A stretch of DNA of 44,945 nt, from positions 1 to 44,945 of the forward strand of contig CALVDI010000014.1 of assembly GCA_944326225.1 (NCBI GenBank), written 5' to 3'. Under the pieces are notes generated by a model. The model worked only from the letters and a program-made list of their open reading frames with translations, had not been told where the DNA came from and searched no databases. Below, in pieces: positions 34,393 through 41,397 of the stretch; position 1 is the stretch's first letter, and every line of letters starts with the position of its first letter. The DNA comes from an uncultured Bacteroidales bacterium (lineage in GTDB: Bacteria; Bacteroidota; Bacteroidia; Bacteroidales; UBA932). A program made the position numbers and the translations under genes.

Positions 34393-36099
34393 TCAGTCAT
34401 TCATTTTCGCCAGTTCGATGACTTTTTCTCTGTATTTAGCCGGTGACATACCCATCTTGTCATTGAAAGTTCTGTAGAAAACGGATAAAGATGTAAATCC
34501 CACATCCTGGGCTATGGCTTTTATCGGAGTATTGTGTTTCATGTCTGAAAGCAGACTGATGGCTTCATCTATCCTATAATTGTTTATGTAGTTTATCAAT
34601 GATTGTCCAGTGTTGGCGTTGACAGCCTGTGAGAGGTAAGCGCTGTTGGTGTTCAGAGCATCTGCAAGCTGTTTCTTGTTCAGCCCCTGGCGTCGGTAGA
34701 GATGTTGTTCCATCATCAGGTTTTCCAGTGCAGTGAAAAGCTGCTTCTCTTTTTCTTCTGTCATGGAGGATGAATACTTGTCAGAGGAAAGATGTTCCCG
34801 CAGGCGTTTTTCTCTTTGTATTGCTTCCTGGTATTGTTTTACAATAAGCAGATACATCCTGTTTTTATGTCTGTAGGACAGGTAGACGGCTATGAGGGAG
34901 AGGATGAGCAAAATTGAGATGAAAAGGGCAAGCTGCAGCCTGCGTTGTTGAAGAAGAAGCTGGGTTTTCTGCTGCTGGATCATTCTCTCACTCCGTTCAG
35001 CCTCATATTTTATCCGCATCTCTTCTATGGCTCTTTCTCGTTCTATGCTGAAAAGGCTGTCCGCTTCATGATGAAAGGCCTCGTAGTAGCGGAGGGCCTC
35101 ATCCGGCCGCCCAAGATGTTTATATGCTTCTGAGAGAGAATTATAAAGATTGTATCTGTATACGGAATTTTTAGAATGGAGCGATAATTCCACACCTTTT
35201 TTCAGAAAGCGGACAGCCTTTTCATAATTGCCGGTTTTAGAGAGAAACTTTCCGTAACTCAGATAGAAGCTTGTTGCGGAAGTGACTTCTGTGCGGTCAA
35301 CATAGCGCAGTGCCTTTAAGTAATACTGTTCTGCTTTGGAATCGAGGTTGAGTGCGCTTAAAATATTGGCATGGGTGCTGTATACACTTACCCTGTGATA
35401 AGCGTAATCCTCAAGATAGTGCTCTGCAGTCTTTATTCTGGCTAATGCTTTTTGATACTTGCCGCAAAGAAACAGCATATACGCAGAAGTAAATGCTCCT
35501 GAAAATGTCATGTAGTCATCATTGTGGGCAATACCGTAATCATAAGCTGTCTCAGCGTACCTGAGGCCGGTTGTATCCCTGCGCAGGTGGTATACGATGG
35601 CCAGATTGCACGCCAGGAAGGCATATTGCTTCATGTCATGGAACTGCTCTGCTGTTTTTATCCCATAAAGAAAGTAATCAATGCCTTTCTGGAAATCATT
35701 CTCTTTATTGATAGCAAGGATTCCAAGGTTGCTGCAGCTGGTGGTGATTCCCCATACATTATTTTGTTGAACGGCAAGTTCAAGGGCCTTGTTCAAATAT
35801 TCGGAACTGGTCGTAGTGTCATTGAGAAAGAGAGAGTTCTGACCAATCATTACGTAGGCGTAAAGCAGATAATCCTGATTGCCCGTGTGTGCTGCGATCT
35901 GCTCGATTCTTTCAGCTGTCTTTAGAGCCTCCCCTGAGTTGTCTTTCATATTCTGTACGTCACAGAGCTGTTTGAGTTGTTCAAGGCGTAAATCGACAGA
36001 GTCTTTCCTGTGTCTGTCATATGATAGAACTTCCTGCCGGCTGCCGGTAACGAAAAGCAGAATAAAAGTTGTCAGCAGTATGAAGAATCGTTTTTTCAT
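34393..36099 (-). CDS. Membrane-bound TPR protein with AraC-type DNA-binding domain
   Basis: 568 residues. A hydrophobic N-terminal signal or anchor (4-19) is followed by a helical TPR region (about 50-345, with NYEKAVRFLKKGVEL and RPDEALRYYEAF). Then come a coiled coil (350-388), one transmembrane helix (389-407), a second coiled coil, and a C-terminal AraC-type helix-turn-helix (473-560). The latter has KAIAQDVGFTSLSVFYRTF, MSPAKYR. The layout is that of Bacteroidota one-protein sensor regulators, with TPRs outside and DNA binding inside. The signal is unknown. It lies 102 bases upstream of the propeller lipoprotein gene on the same strand and is a candidate regulator of it. Confidence 0.87.
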   Translation of the reverse strand: MKKRFFILLTTFILLFVTGSRQEVLSYDRHRKDSVDLRLEQLKQLCDVQNMKDNSGEALKTAERIEQIAAHTGNQDYLLYAYVMIGQNSLFLNDTTTSSEYLNKALELAVQQNNVWGITTSCSNLGILAINKENDFQKGIDYFLYGIKTAEQFHDMKQYAFLACNLAIVYHLRRDTTGLRYAETAYDYGIAHNDDYMTFSGAFTSAYMLFLCGKYQKALARIKTAEHYLEDYAYHRVSVYSTHANILSALNLDSKAEQYYLKALRYVDRTEVTSATSFYLSYGKFLSKTGNYEKAVRFLKKGVELSLHSKNSVYRYNLYNSLSEAYKHLGRPDEALRYYEAFHHEADSLFSIERERAIEEMRIKYEAERSERMIQQQKTQLLLQQRRLQLALFISILLILSLIAVYLSYRHKNRMYLLIVKQYQEAIQREKRLREHLSSDKYSSSMTEEKEKQLFTALENLMMEQHLYRRQGLNKKQLADALNTNSAYLSQAVNANTGQSLINYINNYRIDEAISLLSDMKHNTPIKAIAQDVGFTSLSVFYRTFNDKMGMSPAKYREKVIELAKMND

Positions 36100-36128
36100 A
36101 GTCGTTTTGCGCAGGAGTGAATGTAATG

Positions 36129-36158
36129 CAAAATTAATAAAACTTGCAATGTCTGCAA
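36129..36158 (-). promoter_or_regulatory. Promoter of the TPR/AraC regulator gene
   Basis: TAATTTTG (36129-36136, minus strand), spacer 19, TTG (36156-36158): an exact consensus match 30 bases before the ATG. Confidence 0.65.
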
Positions 36159-36191
36159 TGGTTGCTTCGTCCGGGCTTTAGGAGGGGAATA

Positions 36192-36223
36192 AAAAAGCCG
36201 GACAGCTGACAACGGGTCCGGCT
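36192..36223 (-). terminator. Terminator after gcvH
   Basis: On the minus strand GCCGGAC (36217-36223), a 12-base loop, GTCCGGC (36198-36204), then TTTTTT. It lies about 25 bases after the gcvH stop. Confidence 0.85.
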
Positions 36224-36248
36224 TTATGATTATATATTCCGAATGAGT

Positions 36249-36623
36249 TTAGAGGATGGCGGCGTAGGCGTCTGCGTCCATGAGCTCTTCAACTTCGGCG
36301 GGGTTGGACATCCTGATCTTGATCATCCAGCCTTCTCCGTAGGGATCGCTGTTGACAGTCTGGGGAGCCTCCTCCAGAGCAGCGTTGACCTCGATGATCT
36401 CTCCGGATACAGGCATAAAAGCGTCTGCAACGGTCTTCACAGCCTCGATGGCTCCGAATACTTCTTCTTTGGCAAGATTCTCGCCCTGAGTCTGAATGTC
36501 TACGAAAACGATGTCTCCGAGCTGGTCCTGAGCGTAGTCAGTGATACCTACAGTAGCGATATCGCCCTCTACTTTGACCCATTCGTGATCTTTTGTGTAC
36601 TTCAAATTGCTAGGTATATTCAT
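36249..36623 (-). CDS. gcvH: Glycine cleavage system H protein
   Basis: Lipoyl-carrier protein that shuttles the aminomethyl group between the P and T proteins of the glycine cleavage system. The 124 residues carry the lipoylation site Lys63 in GAIEAVKTVADA, with KYTKDHEWVKVEGD at the start and GDIVFVDIQ before it; GWMIKIRM follows. All match full-length bacterial GcvH. No gcvT, gcvP or lipoate enzyme genes are in the window, so it stands alone. It has its own promoter and terminator although ruvA lies only 55 bases upstream. Confidence 0.96.
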   Translation of the reverse strand: MNIPSNLKYTKDHEWVKVEGDIATVGITDYAQDQLGDIVFVDIQTQGENLAKEEVFGAIEAVKTVADAFMPVSGEIIEVNAALEEAPQTVNSDPYGEGWMIKIRMSNPAEVEELMDADAYAAIL

Positions 36624-36653
36624 AACCGGTTATAATTAAATGTTAAACTGCTG

Positions 36654-36684
36654 CAAATGTATTAAAAAGTAGAAGACCCTACAA
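36654..36684 (-). promoter_or_regulatory. gcvH promoter
   Basis: TACATTTG (36654-36661, minus strand), spacer 20, TTG (36682-36684): an exact consensus match. The -33 element overlaps the last codons of ruvA. Confidence 0.65.
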
Positions 36685-37263
36685 GATTTTTAAGGCTTTT
36701 TTGATAATGTCCTCCAGACTGAGCCCCGGCTCCTTACGGACAATGGATGCAACGGCCTTTTCCACAGCATTTTTTGTAAATCCAAGCATGACCAGAGCCG
36801 AGCATGCCTCCTCTGTATCGGCACCGGAACTTCCGGACGAAAGGTCCAGAGCCGGACCGCTGCCGCGCGATATTTTGTCCTTCAATTCTATGATTACCTT
36901 TTGGGCAGTCTTGAGCCCGATGCCTTTCACGGCCTTTATGCGGTTGACGTCCCCGGTGGCCACTGCTGTGGACACTTCGTCCGGAGTCAGGGACGACAGC
37001 ATCATCCTGGCCGTATTGGGCCCTATGCCCGACACCGAGATAAGAAGAATGAATATGCGCCGCTCCTCCTTGTCGAAGAAACCGTACAGCGTCTCCTCGT
37101 CCTCCCTCACGTGATGATATACGTAAAGCCGTGCCTCGCGGGCATCCCGGAGTCTCTCGTAGGTATTCAGCGATATCTGCATCAGATAGCCTATGCCGCA
37201 GCATTCTATCACGGCCTCCGCCGGATTGAGCTCCTCGATGCTGCCTCTTATATAGTCGTACAT
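36679..37263 (-). CDS. ruvA: Holliday junction branch migration protein RuvA
   Basis: Binds four-way junctions as a tetramer and loads RuvB. The 194 residues fit the family: an OB-fold N-terminus (MYDYIRGSIEELNPAEAVIECCGIGYLMQIS, with core IRGSIEEL), YVYHHVREDEETLYGF, two helix-hairpin-helix motifs (LISVSGIGPNTARMML and IKAVKGIGLKTAQKVI), and a C-terminal RuvB-binding domain (ACSALVMLGFTKNAVEKAV). ruvC is not in the window, and ruvB lies 20 kb away, so the genes are not an operon here. It is transcribed divergently from sufS, with 64 bases between them. Confidence 0.95.
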   Translation of the reverse strand: MYDYIRGSIEELNPAEAVIECCGIGYLMQISLNTYERLRDAREARLYVYHHVREDEETLYGFFDKEERRIFILLISVSGIGPNTARMMLSSLTPDEVSTAVATGDVNRIKAVKGIGLKTAQKVIIELKDKISRGSGPALDLSSGSSGADTEEACSALVMLGFTKNAVEKAVASIVRKEPGLSLEDIIKKALKIL

Positions 37264-37289
37264 AATCCTGATACGTAAATATTATTGTG

Positions 37290-37307
37290 CAAAATTAATT
37301 ACTTTTG
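37290..37307. promoter_or_regulatory. Back-to-back -7 boxes of ruvA and sufS
   Basis: CAAAATTAATTACTTTTG holds TAATTTTG on the minus strand (37290-37297, for ruvA) and TACTTTTG on the plus strand (37300-37307, for sufS). Both match TAnnTTTG and only two bases separate them. No -33 TTG is clear for either. The sufS box places its transcript start near 37313. Confidence 0.5.
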
Positions 37308-37327
37308 TGAAATTTTTGAAAGACGGT

Positions 37328-38554
37328 ATGAACGCAGTGATAGAAAATATAAGAGCGCAGTTCCCGTATCTAGAGCGGACGGTAAAGGACGGCAGGCCGC
37401 TGGTGTATATGGACAGCGCGGCCACCTCGCAGAAGCCCCGCAGCGTCATTGAGCTTATGGGCGAATGGCTTGCAGAAGCCAATGCCAATGTCCACAGGGC
37501 GATATACGGTATGGCGGCCAAGGCTACGGAGAACTATGAGGCCGGCAGAGAGTCAGCCCGTGAGCTGCTCAACGCCGCGTCGAAGGACGAGATAGTACTC
37601 ACATCCGGCACTACGGCATCGATTAATCTGCTTGCCAATACTTTCGGAGCAAAATACATCAAGGCCGGGGACGAGATCCTGGTCTCGGAGGGCGAGCATC
37701 ACTCGAATCTGGTGCCCTGGCAGATGCTCTGTGAGCGCAGCGGGGCAAAGCTGAGATTCATTCCGGTGAACGAAAATGGCGAGTGGGACATGGGGGAGGC
37801 TGAGCTGATTCTCTCAGGTGGCAAGGTACGCTTGGTATCTGCGGCCCACATATCCAATGTGCTCGGTCTGGTCAATCCCGTGGAGGAGCTGACGGCCATG
37901 GCGCACAGGCACGGAGCCGCCGTACATCTGGACGGGGCGCAGGGCATAGTCCACGAGGATGTGGATGTGAGACGCATCGGCTGCGATTTCTACTCGTTCT
38001 CAGGGCACAAATTGTACGCGGCCACCGGCTCGGGAGTGCTTTACGGCCGCAAGGACCTGCTGGAGACACTGCCGCCGTGGATGGGCGGAGGAGAGATGGT
38101 CGATACCGTTACCTTTGAGAAGACTACTTATGCGCCTGTTCCATTAAGATTCGAAGCCGGTACGCCTAACTTTATAGCAGCAGCCACTTTAAGACCAGCT
38201 ATTGATTTTGTTACTTCAATACGAAACGAAGAAGTCAAAAGCAATGAGACTGAAATGACATCTTATCTGATGCAGGAGATGAAGTCTATAGATGGTCTGA
38301 GACTGTACGGTACAGGTACACACAAGGCTCCGCTGCTGTCCTTCACTGTGGACGGGGCGCACCACAGCGACATCGCGGTGCTGCTGGACAAGATGAACAT
38401 TGCGGTGCGCTCGGGCCTCATGTGCTCCGAGCCTCTTATCGGCAAGTTCGGACAGACAGGTATGGTGCGCGTGTCTCTCGGGCCGTACAACACTTTGGAA
38501 GAGTGTGAGTACTTTGTCAAGTCACTTAGAAGAACTGTTAATATGTTAAGATAA
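37328..38554 (+). CDS. sufS: Cysteine desulfurase SufS
   Basis: PLP enzyme that removes sulfur from cysteine as a persulfide for Fe-S cluster assembly. From the chosen ATG at 37328 it has 408 residues. An in-frame ATG at 37307 overlaps the -7 box, so it is unlikely. The PLP lysine is Lys228 in SFSGHKLYAATG, and the sulfur-accepting Cys366 lies in RSGLMCSEPL, as in group II enzymes (SufS/CsdA). YMDSAATSQKP and HHSNLVPWQ are typical. sufE follows with a one-base overlap. A 120-base stretch at 38141-38260 has only ~39% GC against ~61% just before it. Confidence 0.95.
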   Translation: MNAVIENIRAQFPYLERTVKDGRPLVYMDSAATSQKPRSVIELMGEWLAEANANVHRAIYGMAAKATENYEAGRESARELLNAASKDEIVLTSGTTASINLLANTFGAKYIKAGDEILVSEGEHHSNLVPWQMLCERSGAKLRFIPVNENGEWDMGEAELILSGGKVRLVSAAHISNVLGLVNPVEELTAMAHRHGAAVHLDGAQGIVHEDVDVRRIGCDFYSFSGHKLYAATGSGVLYGRKDLLETLPPWMGGGEMVDTVTFEKTTYAPVPLRFEAGTPNFIAAATLRPAIDFVTSIRNEEVKSNETEMTSYLMQEMKSIDGLRLYGTGTHKAPLLSFTVDGAHHSDIAVLLDKMNIAVRSGLMCSEPLIGKFGQTGMVRVSLGPYNTLEECEYFVKSLRRTVNMLR

Positions 38555-38979
38555 TGGAAGCAACTGTACAGGATGTCCAGCAGGAGATAGTGGACGAGTT
38601 CTCCGCTTTCGATGACTGGATGGACAAATACGAGTATCTCATCGAGCTGGGCAAATCATTGCCGGTGATAGATGAGAAGAACAAGCAGGAAGACCGTCTC
38701 ATCAAGGGCTGCCAGTCGCGGGTGTGGCTCAACACCGAATTGCGTGACGGAAGGCTGTTCTTCACGGCGGACAGCGACGCCATCATCACCAAGGGCATAA
38801 TATCGCTGCTCATACGGGTGTACAACGGCCGTACTCCGGAGGAGATACTGGCTGCGGACAACAGTTTCATAGACCGTATAGGGCTGAAGGAGAACCTCTC
38901 TCCGACCCGGGCCAACGGGCTGGTGTCCATGATGGACCAGATACGCGAGGACGCCCTCAGATACAGTAAGGAACAATAA
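38554..38979 (+). CDS. sufE: Sulfur acceptor protein SufE
   Basis: Takes the persulfide from SufS and raises its activity. The 141 residues show the family core: EEF-type start (DEFSAFDDWMDKYEYLIELGK), DRLIKGCQSRVWL with the acceptor Cys53, and the C-terminal LSPTRANGLVSMM. Length is usual. It overlaps sufS by one base (TAATG). Together with the next gene it forms a sulfur-mobilising unit without the sufBCD scaffold genes, which must be elsewhere. Confidence 0.95.
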   Translation: MEATVQDVQQEIVDEFSAFDDWMDKYEYLIELGKSLPVIDEKNKQEDRLIKGCQSRVWLNTELRDGRLFFTADSDAIITKGIISLLIRVYNGRTPEEILAADNSFIDRIGLKENLSPTRANGLVSMMDQIREDALRYSKEQ

Positions 38980-38989
38980 GTTGAACGAT

Positions 38990-39301
38990 ATGGACAAAGC
39001 AACACTTACCCGCGATGTCGTGCGGGCTCTCAGGCAGGTGTACGATCCGGAGATACCGGTCAACATCTACGACCTCGGCCTTATCTACGACATCACAATA
39101 GATGACGACCACAAGGTCTTTATCAAGATGACCATGACCGCGCCCAACTGTCCCATGTCGGACATGCTGCTGGAGGATGTGCATACGGCAGTGGCCGATA
39201 CGCCCGGGGTGACCGACGTGGCCATAGAGATTACGTTTGACCCGCCTTGGGACAAGTCCCGAATGAGTGACGAGGCATTGCTTGAGTTGGGACTGCTATG
39301 A
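38990..39301 (+). CDS. MIP18/DUF59-family Fe-S assembly protein (SufT-like)
   Basis: 103 residues from the ATG at 38990 (MDKATLTRDVVRALR); a TTG nine bases upstream is also possible but less likely. It is a single MIP18 (DUF59) domain with DPEIPVNIYDLGLIYDI and the conserved Cys54 in TAPNCPMSD, then PPWDKSRMSDEALLELGL. The family (SufT, PaaD-like, eukaryotic CIA2) helps deliver Fe-S clusters to target proteins. It lies 10 bases after sufE and overlaps folK by 4 bases (ATGA), so it belongs to the suf unit. Confidence 0.9.
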   Translation: MDKATLTRDVVRALRQVYDPEIPVNIYDLGLIYDITIDDDHKVFIKMTMTAPNCPMSDMLLEDVHTAVADTPGVTDVAIEITFDPPWDKSRMSDEALLELGLL

Positions 39302-39753
39302 CGCCTGAGAAAGAGCCGGTAAGAGTCTACCTTATACTGGGCAGCAACATGGGTGACCGGCGCCGCAACCTCAGCATGGCTGTCTCGCTGCTTGTCACCG
39401 AGTTGGCTCCCTGGCTTTTTTCCGATATCCGGGAGTCGGAGGTGCTTGAGACCGAACCGTGGGGTATGCCGGAGGGCACTGAGCCGTTCGTGAACCAGGC
39501 CATATCCTTTGAGACTACTGTCCCGCCGGAGGACCTGCTGAAAGTCTGCAAATGGGTGGAGCACAAATTAGGTCGTCCGGACCATGAACCGGAATATGCT
39601 CCGGACGGCAGCCGCGTATATCATCCCCGTATCATTGACATCGACATCGCCCTTTACGGAGACCGTCATATCGACACACCGGAGCTGACAATACCCCATC
39701 CCCAGGTCAGGGAACGCGACTACGCCGCCCGACTTCTGAACCAGATACTGTAG
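39298..39753 (+). CDS. folK: 2-amino-4-hydroxy-6-hydroxymethyldihydropteridine diphosphokinase
   Basis: Pyrophosphorylates hydroxymethyl-dihydropterin in folate synthesis. The 151 residues start with the HPPK motif YLILGSNMGDRRRNL, have SEVLETEPWG and FVNQAI for the pterin site, and the signature PRIIDIDIALYG with the metal-binding Asp pair, followed by TIPHPQVRERDY. Length is usual for a single-domain HPPK. It is the last gene of sufS-sufE-sufT-folK, with a 4-base overlap upstream. No terminator is clear; the following 425 bases are non-coding. Confidence 0.95.
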   Translation: MTPEKEPVRVYLILGSNMGDRRRNLSMAVSLLVTELAPWLFSDIRESEVLETEPWGMPEGTEPFVNQAISFETTVPPEDLLKVCKWVEHKLGRPDHEPEYAPDGSRVYHPRIIDIDIALYGDRHIDTPELTIPHPQVRERDYAARLLNQIL

Positions 39754-39829
39754 AAACCGGCAGATTTATACGGGCTTTGGCAGAAGATTACCCCGGATGC
39801 TGCTTTTTATTATTGCACGCAAAATAACT

Positions 39830-39845
39830 GCTAAATCGATTTAGC
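39830..39845. repeat. Perfect 16-bp palindrome
   Basis: GCTAAATCGATTTAGC is fully symmetric with no loop, 76 bases after folK. It fits a dimeric protein binding site better than a transcript hairpin. Confidence 0.8.
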
Positions 39846-39900
39846 GCTTAGCGAAGGTCACGATGTCTCCTGCTCAGCTGTCCGTCAATGTCCCTGCCGA

Positions 39901-39934
39901 GAGTGTACCGGGAATTCGCAAAATTGGTACACTC
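39901..39934. repeat. Inverted repeat, 9-bp arms
   Basis: GAGTGTACC (39901-39909) and GGTACACTC (39926-39934) pair perfectly across a 16-base loop that contains GAATTC. G-T pairs could extend the stem by two. Confidence 0.75.
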
Positions 39935-40014
39935 CCGCAGCCAAATAGAGGACCTGTCCTCGTGTGCTTTTGGCTATGGGGCTGTGGAACAAAAGGTTAT
40001 CTATGCAGGCACAA

Positions 40015-40067
40015 GGATAGGGGTGGCATCTTCTGGCTGTTTTGGCCGATTTGTGCCACCCCTATCC
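40015..40067. repeat. Inverted repeat, 14-bp perfect arms
   Basis: GGATAGGGGTGGCA (40015-40028) and TGCCACCCCTATCC (40054-40067) pair perfectly around a 25-base loop that includes a short GGC/GCC stem. It lacks a T-run on either side, so it is not a standard terminator. Confidence 0.85.
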
Positions 40068-40178
40068 CGTGGTGTAAAGTGTTAACGGTTTGCTATTCAG
40101 TGAATTAATTCCAAGAGGCAAAGGCAAGGTCCCAAAGGCCAGTGTCAGACAAGGGCTATTTGCAGCGGCAAGTGCGGA

Positions 40179-40562
40179 TTATCTCTTTTTATGATTCGGT
40201 ATTAATTCCGCGACGGCGAGCAGTAGAGCGGTTATCCAAAAACACATCGCTGCATTTGTTCCAAACGAGTAGTTTACAATGATTCCGACTATCGATATTG
40301 CAAGGTCATAGACATATTCCCGTCTGCCTCCGAAAACACGGCTGACAAAGTTCACGCGGTCCGTTTTGAGTACATAGATGGCGTAAACGAGTGTTATCAA
40401 GAATGACACTATGGCGATTGTTCCTAATGAATAGTACAGCCAGTCTATGGAGTAAGCCGCCGGCATGACTGCACACGACAGCAGCATCAGTCGTGTACAA
40501 TATCTTATCAGTTTGTTTACGTTTATAGTCTGCATTGGTCTTCTGTAGGATAAATGTTTCAT
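40179..40562 (-). CDS. Small hypothetical membrane protein
   Basis: 127 residues, no family recognised. Four hydrophobic stretches (about 24-40, 44-66, 86-102, 104-120) suggest a four-helix inner membrane protein, with positively charged ends (MKHLSYRRP and NHKKR). The first Met is at 40562; a second at residue 10 is possible. The gene has a full consensus promoter and a ~95-base leader with a stem-loop, unusually long for this window. It lies on the same strand as the outer membrane operon but is separated from it by 171 bases. Confidence 0.65.
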   Translation of the reverse strand: MKHLSYRRPMQTINVNKLIRYCTRLMLLSCAVMPAAYSIDWLYYSLGTIAIVSFLITLVYAIYVLKTDRVNFVSRVFGGRREYVYDLAISIVGIIVNYSFGTNAAMCFWITALLLAVAELIPNHKKR

Positions 40563-40621
40563 ACTTGTTTTCTTTTATGTGTTTTATCGTTCCTTTTTCA
40601 TGATTACCAGCTGCTCTACGG

Positions 40622-40659
40622 ACTAATTTCTCATAGGACACTGTCGTTATGAAATTAGT
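40622..40659 (-). promoter_or_regulatory. Stem-loop at the 5' end of the membrane protein leader
   Basis: ACTAATTTC (40622-40630) and GAAATTAGT (40651-40659) pair perfectly, with a small GACA/TGTC hairpin in the loop. It lies at the predicted 5' end of the transcript from the promoter at 40662-40692. Confidence 0.55.
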
Positions 40660-40661
40660 GT

Positions 40662-40692
40662 CAAATATAATATTTAAATTGCGAAGAAACAA
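40662..40692 (-). promoter_or_regulatory. Promoter of the small membrane protein gene
   Basis: TATATTTG (40662-40669, minus strand), spacer 20, TTG (40690-40692): an exact consensus match, about 100 bases upstream of the ATG. Confidence 0.65.
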
Positions 40693-40733
40693 GAACATAA
40701 GTCAAAGTCGTACCCTTGCCCTAATCTCACAAA

Positions 40734-41378
40734 TCAGAAGCGGTATCCGATACCGGCGGTGATGAGTCCCGAGGACATGATTCCGACCTGGAAGTTCCCG
40801 TAGAGTTTCCGTCCTACGGTTACTCCTACCGCGCATAGGTCGAACCAGGGCAGCATCCTCCATCTGTACGGCATCTCCGGGAGCATGTCCTCCCTAACCT
40901 CGTTGTCGTATTTGAGCAGGATTCCGGCCCCGACAGCCGAGTATAGCCTGACTTTCTCCCGGTTGAGCCAGTTGAACCTCACGCGCGCCATGACCTGCAT
41001 GTAGTGCGAGTGCTCTGTCCTGAGCAGCCCGTCCGCGCCGTCCTGCGGAATACTCACTGGAGTCTGATAGTAGCCGTAGTACACTCCAGCCCCGAATCCT
41101 ATGACGGTCGTGAGGTTGCTGCTGTACTCCAGCCCGAAGACCGGCAGGACGAGCCTTCTGTCGGTGTCCCTTACGGACTCCGCGTTGTATATTCCTGAAG
41201 TGGAGATCAGGTCTATGAACGGCCCCGGCAGCGGAGCGCCTACGGTGAGAGTCAGCTCGTCCGTACCGGTCCAGTCGTGGTTGGCTTTATTCTGTCTTTC
41301 CTGTCCATTGAGGGAGAGGGCGGACAGGCAGGGGCAGAGTGCGAGGCACATGGCATAAAAGAAGATATGTTTTTTCAT
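40734..41378 (-). CDS. Outer membrane beta-barrel protein, paralogue 1
   Basis: 214 residues with a signal peptide (MKKHIFFYAMCLALCPCLSALS). The mature part alternates beta strands and ends in Phe (GIMSSGLITAGIGYRF), a barrel-assembly signal, so a small 8-10-strand outer membrane barrel is likely. It is closely related to the next gene upstream: both share DWTGTDE/NWKGTHE near the N-terminus, RFNWLNREKVRLYSAVGAGIL versus RFYWLNREMVRLYSTLGAGIL (core WLNRExVRLYS), PWFDLCAVGVTVGRKLYGNFQ, and the same C-terminus. It is the last gene of a leftward operon. Function unknown. Confidence 0.8.
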   Translation of the reverse strand: MKKHIFFYAMCLALCPCLSALSLNGQERQNKANHDWTGTDELTLTVGAPLPGPFIDLISTSGIYNAESVRDTDRRLVLPVFGLEYSSNLTTVIGFGAGVYYGYYQTPVSIPQDGADGLLRTEHSHYMQVMARVRFNWLNREKVRLYSAVGAGILLKYDNEVREDMLPEMPYRWRMLPWFDLCAVGVTVGRKLYGNFQVGIMSSGLITAGIGYRF

Positions 41379-41397
41379 ATTGTCCTGTGTTGAATGA

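Larger units (their letters stand above)
39754..40178. other. 425-bp non-coding gap with inverted repeats
   Basis: No convincing gene is seen between folK and the small membrane protein gene. Short frames exist (for example 39888-40085) but have no recognisable family. The gap contains three perfect inverted repeats (entries at 39830, 39901 and 40015) that no protein feature explains. Possible roles include a small RNA, a regulatory region or the remains of a mobile repeat; the sequence does not decide. Confidence 0.6.

Noticed and set aside
34371-34400. Terminator hairpin at the end of the TPR/AraC gene
   Set aside because: TGACTGA/TCAGTCA gives a 7-bp AT-rich stem that includes the stop codon, with no T-run after it.
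39888-40085. 65-codon frame in the folK downstream gap
   Set aside because: The reading is protein-like for a short stretch, but it has no family match I recognise and its 3' half is the 14-bp inverted repeat. Not enough to call a gene.
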